DNA from: Pseudactinotalea sp. HY158
GTDB lineage: Bacteria; Actinomycetota; Actinomycetes; Actinomycetales; Beutenbergiaceae
Direction: 5' to 3'
Length of the DNA stretch: 64,000 bases
Assembly (NCBI RefSeq): GCF_009660225.1
Contig: NZ_CP045920.1
Location: 1,798,001 to 1,862,000 of the forward strand
The position numbers were made by a program, and so were the translations under genes. Positions 35,147 to 42,490 of the stretch are shown here, piece after piece; the first letter of the stretch is position 1, and each line of letters begins with the position of its first letter. The notes under the pieces were generated by a model. That model worked only from the letters and a program-made list of their open reading frames with translations. It did not search any database and was not told the DNA's origin.

Positions 35147-35743
35147 ATGGAATCGATCAAGAAGGGCCTGGACAGGACCCTCTACTGGATCACCGTCGTC
35201 CTCTTCGCACTCCTCGTACTCATCGTCGTGTGGCAGGTGTTCAGCCGACAGGTGCTGAGCAGCCCGGCCACCTGGACCGATGAGGGAGCCCGACAGACCT
35301 TCGTCTGGCTCGGCCTGTTCGCCTCCGCGTTCCTCTTCGGGGAACGCGGGCACATCGCCGTCGAGGTGATCGTGCGGCGCTTCCCGCCGCGGACCGAGCA
35401 GATCATCGCGATCGTCGTGCAGCTCATCGTGCTCGCCTTCGCGCTCATCGTGCTCGTCTGGGGCGGCTGGCGGGCCTCGCAGAACGCCTGGACCCAGGAG
35501 CTCAGCGCGCTGCCGTTCACGTTCGGGCAGATGTACCTCGCGCTGCCGGTCTCCGGACTCCTCATGGCGTTCTACTCGATCTTCTACCTCAGGGGGCTCG
35601 TCCGGGGCGACGTCTCCCCCTATCCCGACGTCGAGTCCGAGGACGACCCCGAAGTGCAGCTGAGCAAGTACTCGGCGAGCAGTGAGCTGCTGCCGGAATC
35701 GACCCAGTCGCCCGAGGCAATCGACCAGACCAGGGAGGGCTGA
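35147..35743 (+). CDS. dctQ: TRAP transporter small permease (DctQ family)
   Basis: 198 residues with four membrane helices (about 13-33, 46-64, 86-107, 125-143) and a long acidic/Ser-rich C-terminal tail (about 155-198). Typical signatures are WTDEGARQTFVWLGLFASAF and FGQMYLALP. Partner of DctM in the Na+-coupled importer. AGGGAGG lies 7 nt before the ATG; an upstream frame through the dctP end is a shadow. 41 bp after dctP and 2 bp before dctM. Confidence 0.92.
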   Translation: MESIKKGLDRTLYWITVVLFALLVLIVVWQVFSRQVLSSPATWTDEGARQTFVWLGLFASAFLFGERGHIAVEVIVRRFPPRTEQIIAIVVQLIVLAFALIVLVWGGWRASQNAWTQELSALPFTFGQMYLALPVSGLLMAFYSIFYLRGLVRGDVSPYPDVESEDDPEVQLSKYSASSELLPESTQSPEAIDQTREG

Positions 35744-35745
35744 CC

Positions 35746-37059
35746 ATGGATCCCGCAACGCTCGCCGGACTCATCCTGCTCTTCGGCATCATCATCGGCA
35801 TCGTGCTCTCGGTGCCCATCGCGGTCGTCATCGGCGCCGTCTCGTTCATCGCCGCCGTGCCCCTGCTCGGGATGCAGGAGGCGGTCCTCGTCACCTCCCA
35901 GCGCATGTTCACCGGGATCAACTCCTTCCCGCTGCTGGCGATCCCGCTGTTCGTGCTCGCGGGCGTCATCATGAACAACGGCGGCATCGCGGGCCGGCTC
36001 GTCGACGCCGCGAAGGTCGTCACCGGGCGCATGCCCGCCTCGCTCGCGCAGACGAACGTCGTGGCCAACGCCATGTTCGGCGCGGTCTCGGGGGCCGCGG
36101 TGGCCGCCGCCGCGGCGGTCGGCACGGTCATGAACCCGCGGATGTCCGCCGAGGGATACAAGAAGCCGTTCTCCGCCGCGGTGAACGTCGCCTCGGCGCC
36201 GTCGGGGATGCTCATCCCGCCCTCGAACACGTTCATCGTCTACTCGCTCGTCTCGAGCACGTCGATCGCGGCGCTGTTCATGGCCGGGGTCTTCCCGGGC
36301 ATCCTGTGGGCCCTGGCCTGCATGGTCATCGTGTACCTGTACGCGCGCCGCCAGAAGGGCAAGCTCAAGTCCACCGATCGGGTGACCTTCGCCCAGGCGA
36401 TGCTCGTGTTCTGGCGCGCCGTGCCCTCGATGCTCATGATCATCGTCGTGGTCGGGGGCATCATCTTCGGCTACTTCACCGCCACCGAGTCGGCATCGAT
36501 CGCCGTCGTCTACTGCCTCGTGCTCTCGGCGATCTACCGCTCGATCAAGTTCCGGGAACTGCCGGGCATCCTCATCGACGCCGGCCGCACGACCGCCATC
36601 GTCATGCTGCTCGTGGCGGTCTCGACCGCGCTGTCCTTCGTCATGTCCTTCGCGCGGATCCCGGACGTCATCTCCGACACGATCCTCGGGGCCACGGACA
36701 GCAAGGTCGTCGTGCTGCTCATCATGATGGTCATCCTGCTCATCGTCGGAACCTTCATGGACCCGACGCCGGCGATCCTCATCTTCGTGCCGATCTTCCT
36801 GCCCATCGCGCTCGAGCTCGGAGTCGACCCGGTGCACTTCGGTGCGATGGTCGTGATGAACCTGTCGGTCGGGGTGATCACCCCGCCGGTGGGCAATGTG
36901 CTCTTCGTCGGGGCACGCGTGGCCCGGTTGCGGATCGAACCGGTGATCAAGCAGCTGTGGCCGTTCCTGCTCGCGATCATCGCGATGCTCTTCCTCGTGG
37001 TGTTCGTGCCCCAGCTCTCGCTGTGGCTGCCCACCTCCACCGGCCTGCTCATCCCCTGA
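35746..37059 (+). CDS. dctM: TRAP transporter large permease (DctM family)
   Basis: 437 residues, about 12 membrane segments. The ion-coupled transport subunit. Family signatures: IPLFVLAGVIMNNGG, IPPSNTFIVYSLVS, GTFMDPTPAILIFVPIFLPIA and LSVGVITPPVGNVLFVGARVA near the end. Start ATG 2 bp after the dctQ stop; GAGGG precedes it. Ends the cluster, with a terminator shared with convergent glnE. Confidence 0.94.
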   Translation: MDPATLAGLILLFGIIIGIVLSVPIAVVIGAVSFIAAVPLLGMQEAVLVTSQRMFTGINSFPLLAIPLFVLAGVIMNNGGIAGRLVDAAKVVTGRMPASLAQTNVVANAMFGAVSGAAVAAAAAVGTVMNPRMSAEGYKKPFSAAVNVASAPSGMLIPPSNTFIVYSLVSSTSIAALFMAGVFPGILWALACMVIVYLYARRQKGKLKSTDRVTFAQAMLVFWRAVPSMLMIIVVVGGIIFGYFTATESASIAVVYCLVLSAIYRSIKFRELPGILIDAGRTTAIVMLLVAVSTALSFVMSFARIPDVISDTILGATDSKVVVLLIMMVILLIVGTFMDPTPAILIFVPIFLPIALELGVDPVHFGAMVVMNLSVGVITPPVGNVLFVGARVARLRIEPVIKQLWPFLLAIIAMLFLVVFVPQLSLWLPTSTGLLIP

Positions 37060-37080
37060 CGCAGCCGGCCCCGCAGCACC

Positions 37081-37123
37081 CCGAACGGCCCCGCACCTCC
37101 GGCAGGAGGGCGGGGCCGTTCGG
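37081..37123. terminator. Bidirectional hairpin between dctM and glnE
   Basis: Perfect 14-bp outer stem (ccgaacggccccgc and its complement); the 15-nt loop itself folds as cctcc/ggagg. Confidence 0.85.
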
Positions 37124-37160
37124 TCGTCCCCGATTCCCCTGGGCGATTCATTCGGGCGAC

Positions 37161-40142
37161 TCAGCCGCCGTAGAAGACCCGTTCGACGACCGTGCGGGCG
37201 TGGCGGGCCACGCGGAACCAGTCCTGCTCGAAGTCGGCGGCGAGCCCGGCCCGATAGCCGAGCAGCCGGGCCACCTTGCCCGCCTCGGCGCGGTCCCGGG
37301 GGAACACGTCGACCTTGACCCCGCTCGTGCGGCCGCTGCCGAGCACGATCGCGTTCCGGATCCGGCTCGCCAGCGTCCAGGCCTCGATCAGGTCGGCCGC
37401 GTCGTCCGGCCCGATCAGCCCCGCCTCCCCGGCCGCGCGGAGCACCTCCCGGGTGCCGGTGTGGCGGAGCGCGGGCACGTCGTGGGCGTGCTGGAGAGCG
37501 AGCAGCTGCGCCGTCCATTCGACATCCGCGAGCCCGCCACGGCCCAGCTTGAGGTGGTGGGTCGTGGGCACCCCCCGTGGGAGGCGCTCCGCCTCGACCC
37601 GCGCCTTGATGCGGCGCAGCTCCCGCAGCCCACCCGGCTCCGGTGGCGGCCCGTAGCGCAGCGGATCGATGAGGGCGGTGAACTCCTCGCCCAGGGCCAC
37701 CGACCCGGCCGCATAGCGGGCGCGCAAGAGGGCCTGGCGCTCCCACGGCTGCACCCAGCGCCGGTAGTACTGGTCGAAGGCGGCGAGCGATCGCACGATC
37801 GGGCCGTTCCGGCCCTCGGGGCGCAGGTCGACGTCGACCTCGAGCGCCGGCTCGCGCCCGGCGTCGCCGAGGAAGCGGCGCAGCCGGGTCGCCACCCCGG
37901 TGGCCCAGGCCTGGGTCTCCTCCCCGCCCGCGGTCCCCAGTTCCCGAAAGGCGAAGAGCACATCGGCGTCGGAGGCGTACCCGATCTCCCGCCCGCCGAG
38001 GCGTCCCATCGCGACCACGAGGAACTCCGCCGGATCCGCATCGAGACCGGCCTCCGCGGTGGCCTCGGCTCGGGCCAGGTCGAGGCAGCCGGCGAGGGCG
38101 ACGTCGGCGATGTCGGAGATGACGAGGGTCGATTCCACGTCGACGTCTGCGAGCACATCGGCCATCGCCGTGCGGGTGAGCTCGCGTCGGCGCACGAACC
38201 GGACCGCCTGGGCGGCGTCGGCGGCGCTGCTGCGGCGGGAGACGAGGCTCTCGATCCGCGTGCGCAGCTGCTCGGCGGAGCGCGGGCGCAGCTCCTCGGC
38301 CCGGTCGAGCCACGCCACCGACTCCGGCGAGCGCAGCAGCAGATCGGCCAGGTACACCGACTCCGACAGCAACTGGGCCAAGCGTTCGGCCGCCACCCCC
38401 GAATCCCGCAGCAGTCGCAGGTACCAATGGGTGGTGCCGAGCACGTCGGAGAGCTTGCGGAAGGCGAGCAGACCGCCGTCCGGATCCGCCCCGTCGGCGA
38501 ACCAGCCGAGCAGCACCGGCAGGAGCTGGCGCTGGATCGCCGCCCGCCGCGAGACCCCCTCGGTCAGCGCACCGATGTGGCGCAGCGCCCCCCGGGCGTC
38601 CGTGTACCCGAGCGCGGTGAGGCGCACGACCGCGGTCTCGGGCTCGAGGGCGACGTCCGCGGGCGAGAGCTGCGCGGTGGCGGGCAGGAGCGGACGGTAG
38701 AAGAGCTCCTCGTGCAGGCGGCGCACCTGCCGGCGGGTCGAACGCCAGCGGGCGAGCAGCTCGTCCCCGTCGCGTGCGCCGACGGCCCGCGCGAGCCGGC
38801 GCAGCGCCGCGGCGGAGGTGGGCATGAGGTGGGTGCGCTGCAGCCGCCACAGCTGGATCCGGTGCTCGAGCACCCGCAGGAACCGGTACTGATCGGCCAT
38901 GGCGGCCGCGGCGTCCCGCCCGACGTAGCCGCCCGCGGACAGCGCGGCGAGGGCGTCGAGGGTCGTGGGCGAGCGCAGTTCACCCGCGAGGCGACCGTGG
39001 ACGAGCTGGAGCAGCTGCACGGTGAACTCGACGTCCCGCAGGCCGCCGCGCCCCAGCTTGATCTGGCGGTCGGCCTCGCCGGCGGGCACGAGCTCCTCCA
39101 CCCGCCGGCGCATCGCCCGGGCGTCCTCCACGAAGTGGTCCCGGCCCGCCGCCTGCCACACCATCGGCCCGATGCCCGCGAGGTAGGCCGCGGCCAGGTC
39201 GGCGTCCCCGGCCACGTGCCGCGCCTTGAGCAGCGCCTGGAACTCCCAGGTCTGGGCCCAGCGGCGGTAATACGCCAGGTGGGAGTCGACGGTGCGCACG
39301 AGCGGACCCTGTCGGCCCTCCGGGCGCAGGTTCGCGTCGACCTGCCACAGCGGCGGCTCCCGGTTCGGGCGGGTGCACACCGAGGCGAGGTTCGTGGCGA
39401 GCCGGGTGGCCGCCTCGTTCGCCCCGGTCTCCTCGGTCGAATCTTCGCCCTCGTTCGACCCCTCCCCCGCAGACCCCGCCACGTAGACGACGTCGACGTC
39501 GGAGAGGTAGTTGAGCTCCCGGCCCCCGGTCTTGCCCATCCCGATGACCGCGAGCCGCACGTGCTCGCCCCCGGGGGTCTCGGCGCGGGCGATGAGCAGG
39601 GCCCCCTCGAGCGCGGCCCCGGCGAGATCGGCGAGGGCCGCGGCCACCTCGGGCAGCACGGCGACCGGCTCCTCGCTCGCGAGGTCGCGGGCGGCGATGG
39701 CGACCAGCTCGCGACGGTAGGCGATGCGCAGGGCCGCGACGGCGTCGTCCCCACTCGCGGACACGGCCGCCGCGGCCAGCCGCTCGTCATAGGCACCCGC
39801 GCCGGGGAACGGGCCGGGGTCGGTGGCGGCGTCGAGGTGCTCGGGGTGGGTGAGCAGCCAGTCCCCCAGCGCTCGGGAGCCGCCGAGGAGGCGCAGCAGC
39901 TGCCAGGCCGCCGCCGGGTCCCGGAGCAGCTCTCGGACCCGGTCGGCGCCGAGCTCCTCGGCGAGTTGCACGAGCATGACGAGGGCCTGATCGGGATCGG
40001 CGAGCCGGGCCAGGTCCGGGGTGAGCCGCTCGAGGGTCGGCAGCAGCCCCTCCCCCGCCGCACTCGCGAGGAAGCGCCCGGTGCGCTCGGCATCGCGCAC
40101 CTGGGCCCGCCGCATGAGCGTGGCGAGGGTTGCGGGTCGCAC
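37161..40142 (-). CDS. glnE: Bifunctional glutamine synthetase adenylyltransferase/deadenylase (GlnE)
   Basis: 993 residues, full length. Two nucleotidyltransferase domains: the first (about 60-440) with GMGKTGGRELNYLSDVDVVYV and the second (about 600-980) with AMGRLGGREIGYASDADVLF; each is followed by a VDLRPEGR-type motif and a LGRGGLRDVEF/LGRGGLADVEW motif. One domain removes and the other adds AMP on the Tyr402 loop of GlnA1. GTG start 3 nt after the glnA2 stop, so it is the second gene of a glnA2-glnE operon. Orientation opposite to glnA1, as in M. tuberculosis. Confidence 0.97.
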   Translation of the reverse strand: MRPATLATLMRRAQVRDAERTGRFLASAAGEGLLPTLERLTPDLARLADPDQALVMLVQLAEELGADRVRELLRDPAAAWQLLRLLGGSRALGDWLLTHPEHLDAATDPGPFPGAGAYDERLAAAAVSASGDDAVAALRIAYRRELVAIAARDLASEEPVAVLPEVAAALADLAGAALEGALLIARAETPGGEHVRLAVIGMGKTGGRELNYLSDVDVVYVAGSAGEGSNEGEDSTEETGANEAATRLATNLASVCTRPNREPPLWQVDANLRPEGRQGPLVRTVDSHLAYYRRWAQTWEFQALLKARHVAGDADLAAAYLAGIGPMVWQAAGRDHFVEDARAMRRRVEELVPAGEADRQIKLGRGGLRDVEFTVQLLQLVHGRLAGELRSPTTLDALAALSAGGYVGRDAAAAMADQYRFLRVLEHRIQLWRLQRTHLMPTSAAALRRLARAVGARDGDELLARWRSTRRQVRRLHEELFYRPLLPATAQLSPADVALEPETAVVRLTALGYTDARGALRHIGALTEGVSRRAAIQRQLLPVLLGWFADGADPDGGLLAFRKLSDVLGTTHWYLRLLRDSGVAAERLAQLLSESVYLADLLLRSPESVAWLDRAEELRPRSAEQLRTRIESLVSRRSSAADAAQAVRFVRRRELTRTAMADVLADVDVESTLVISDIADVALAGCLDLARAEATAEAGLDADPAEFLVVAMGRLGGREIGYASDADVLFAFRELGTAGGEETQAWATGVATRLRRFLGDAGREPALEVDVDLRPEGRNGPIVRSLAAFDQYYRRWVQPWERQALLRARYAAGSVALGEEFTALIDPLRYGPPPEPGGLRELRRIKARVEAERLPRGVPTTHHLKLGRGGLADVEWTAQLLALQHAHDVPALRHTGTREVLRAAGEAGLIGPDDAADLIEAWTLASRIRNAIVLGSGRTSGVKVDVFPRDRAEAGKVARLLGYRAGLAADFEQDWFRVARHARTVVERVFYGG

Positions 40143-40145
40143 CGG

Positions 40146-41480
40146 TCAGATCACGTCGATCTGTGCCAGCTCGTACGCGGTGACCTGGGCACGATAGTCC
40201 CGCCACTCCTGCCGCTTGTTCGCGAGCACGTGGGCGAAGACGTGCTCGCCGAGGGTGTCCGCCACGAGCTCGGAGTCGGCCATGGCGTCGGCGGCCTGCT
40301 CGAGCGATCCGGGCAGCGGCTCGATGCCGAGCGCGCGCCGCTCCCCGTCGGTCAGCTCCCAGACGTTGTCCTCGGCCTCCTCGGGCAGCTCGTAGCCCTC
40401 CTCGATCCCCTTGAGGCCGGCGCGCAGGATGAGCGCGTAGGCCAGGTACGGGTTCGCGGCCGAGTCGATGCCCCGGTACTCCACGCGGGCGCTGCGGGCC
40501 TTGTCCGGCTTGTACATCGGGATCCGCACGAGCGCCGAGCGGTTGTTGTGCCCCCAGCAGCGGTAGTTCGGCGCCTCGGCCCCGCCCCACAGACGTTTAT
40601 AGGAGTTGACGAACTGGTTCGTGACCGCGCAGATCTCGGCGCTGTGGTGGAGCAGCCCGGCCACGAACGAGCGCGCCGTGGCGGAGAGCTGATACCGGCC
40701 GCCCGGATCGTGGAAGGCGTTCGTCTCCCCCTCGAACAGCGACAGGTGGGTGTGCATGCCGGAGCCGGGCCGGCCCGACATCGGCTTCGGCATGAACGTG
40801 GCGGCGAAGCCCTGCTCGAGGGAGACCTGCTTGACCACGGTCCGGAACGTCATGATGTTGTCGGAGGTCGTCAGGGCGTCGGCGTAGCGCAGGTCGATCT
40901 CGTTCTGCCCGGGCCCGGCCTCGTGATGGGAGAACTCCACCGGGATGCCCACGTCCTCGAGCATCGCGATCGTCGTGCGCCGGAAGTCCTGCCCCTTGCT
41001 CCGGGCCACGTGATCGAAATAGCCGGCCTGGTCGACGGGGACGAGCGGTTCGCTCGAGTCGGCCCGCGGCTCGAACAGGTAGAATTCGATCTCCGGATGG
41101 GTGAAGAACGTGAAGCCCGCCTCGTCGGCCTTCGCGAGCGCGCGGCGCAGCACGTACCGCGGGTCGGAGGCGGCGGGCTCCCCGTCGGGGGTGTGGATGT
41201 CGCAGAACATCCGGGCCGTGCCGGGGGCCTCACCGGTCCAGGGGAGCAGCTGGAAGGTGGTCGGGTCGGGGCGGGCGAGCATGTCCGATTCCGACACCCG
41301 CGCCAGCCCCTCGATCGCCGAGCCGTCGAAGCCGATCCCCTCGGCGAACGCGCCCTCGAGCTCGGCCGGCGCGATGGCCACCGACTTGAGCACCCCGAGC
41401 ACATCGGTGAACCACAGCCGGATGAACCGGATGTCGCGTTCGGAGATCGTGCGCAGCACGTGTTCGGCTTGACGGTCCAT
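40146..41480 (-). CDS. glnA2: Glutamine synthetase, GlnA2 type (not adenylylated)
   Basis: 444 residues, shorter than GlnA1. Motifs: FDGSAIEG, HPEIEFYLFE, EFSHHEAGPGQNEIDLRYADALT, MPKPMSGRPGSGMHTHLSLF, NQFVNSYKRLWGG and EYRGIDSAANPYLAYA. In the adenylylation loop the Tyr is replaced by Trp (DNVWELTD), so GlnE cannot act on it although its gene is adjacent. Such paralogues are usually of low activity and can be specialised, for example for D-amino acids or polyamine gamma-glutamylation. GAGGAG precedes the ATG. Confidence 0.93.
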   Translation of the reverse strand: MDRQAEHVLRTISERDIRFIRLWFTDVLGVLKSVAIAPAELEGAFAEGIGFDGSAIEGLARVSESDMLARPDPTTFQLLPWTGEAPGTARMFCDIHTPDGEPAASDPRYVLRRALAKADEAGFTFFTHPEIEFYLFEPRADSSEPLVPVDQAGYFDHVARSKGQDFRRTTIAMLEDVGIPVEFSHHEAGPGQNEIDLRYADALTTSDNIMTFRTVVKQVSLEQGFAATFMPKPMSGRPGSGMHTHLSLFEGETNAFHDPGGRYQLSATARSFVAGLLHHSAEICAVTNQFVNSYKRLWGGAEAPNYRCWGHNNRSALVRIPMYKPDKARSARVEYRGIDSAANPYLAYALILRAGLKGIEEGYELPEEAEDNVWELTDGERRALGIEPLPGSLEQAADAMADSELVADTLGEHVFAHVLANKRQEWRDYRAQVTAYELAQIDVI

Positions 41481-41555
41481 CGGTTCCTCGCTCCTCGTGG
41501 GCGGCATGCTATCGCTCCACGCTATCCCAGGCGGCTCCCGCCGCAGCCGACGCAC

Positions 41556-41561
41556 TAGGCT
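41556..41561 (+). promoter_or_regulatory. -10 box TAGGCT for leaderless panB
   Basis: TAGGCT lies 7 nt before the ATG of panB. Confidence 0.6.
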
Positions 41562-41568
41562 GTGGGCC

Positions 41569-42420
41569 ATGAGCAAGCCGACGGCGCCCGATGCCTCCGC
41601 CCTCCCGCCCGTGGGCGGGACCGCCCGCGTGCGCCTGCACCATCTGCGCGGCGCGAAGGAGCGCGGCGAGCGGCTGACGATGCTCACCGCCTACGACGCC
41701 CCGACCGCCCGGATCTTCGACGCCGCCGGGATCGACCTGCTGCTGGTCGGGGACTCCTACGGCGACAACATCCTCGGGCACGAGGGCACGACGCCGACGA
41801 CCATGGACGAGCTCGTCCCCGCCGCCCGGGCCGTCGCCCGGGGCGCGCAGCGGGCGATGGTCGTGGTCGATCTGCCGTTCGGATCCTACGAGGCCTCGGC
41901 CGCCCGCGCCCTCGAGTCCGGGATCCGGATGGTCAAGGAGGCCGGGGCGCACGCCGTGAAGATCGAGGGAGGACGACGCGTGGCCGCCCAGGTGCTCGCC
42001 CTCACCCAGGCGGGGATCCCCGTGGTCGGGCACCTCGGCTTCACCCCCCAGTCCGAGAACATCCTCGGCGGCAAGCGGGTGCAGGGTCGCGGCGACGAGG
42101 CGGCGGAGCAGCTGTGCGCGGACGCGCTCGCGCTCCAGGAGGCGGGGGCCATCGCGATCGTGCTCGAGATGGTGCCCGGGCCGGTGGCGGCGCGGGTGAC
42201 CGAGATCCTGGCGATCCCCACGATCGGCATCGGCGCCGGCCCCGGGTGTGACGGGCAGGTGCTCGTCTGGCTCGACATGGCGGGCATGGGCGAGTGGTCG
42301 CCCCGGTTCGCCAAGCAGTTCGCCCACCTCGGGGCGCTCCTGACCGAGGCCGCCCGCGACTACGCGGCGCAGGTGCGTTCGGGGTCGTTCCCCGGCCCGG
42401 AGCACACGTACGAGCGCTAG
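41569..42420 (+). CDS. panB: 3-methyl-2-oxobutanoate hydroxymethyltransferase
   Basis: 283 residues. Transfers a hydroxymethyl group from methylene-THF to 2-oxoisovalerate to make ketopantoate, for pantothenate and CoA. Motifs of the TIM barrel: LTAYDAPTARIFD, LLVGDSYG (Mg2+ Asp), DLPFGSYEAS, VKIEGG, GHLGFTPQS and IGIGAGPGCDGQVLVW. The start at 41569 matches a leaderless -10. Lies divergent from glnA2, as in Rv2222c-Rv2225. The gap after it (42421-42490) has three ccccacggg units. Confidence 0.96.
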   Translation: MSKPTAPDASALPPVGGTARVRLHHLRGAKERGERLTMLTAYDAPTARIFDAAGIDLLLVGDSYGDNILGHEGTTPTTMDELVPAARAVARGAQRAMVVVDLPFGSYEASAARALESGIRMVKEAGAHAVKIEGGRRVAAQVLALTQAGIPVVGHLGFTPQSENILGGKRVQGRGDEAAEQLCADALALQEAGAIAIVLEMVPGPVAARVTEILAIPTIGIGAGPGCDGQVLVWLDMAGMGEWSPRFAKQFAHLGALLTEAARDYAAQVRSGSFPGPEHTYER

Positions 42421-42490
42421 CCCCCACGGGCCCCACGGGCCCCACGGGCCCTCACGGACCTACTGCCGGACCCCACGGACCCGCAGCGGG

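Noticed and set aside
35620-41558. Very long frames (over 1000 and 1900 codons) opposite dctQM, glnE and glnA2
   Set aside because: High-GC shadows; the other strands have full-length recognisable proteins.
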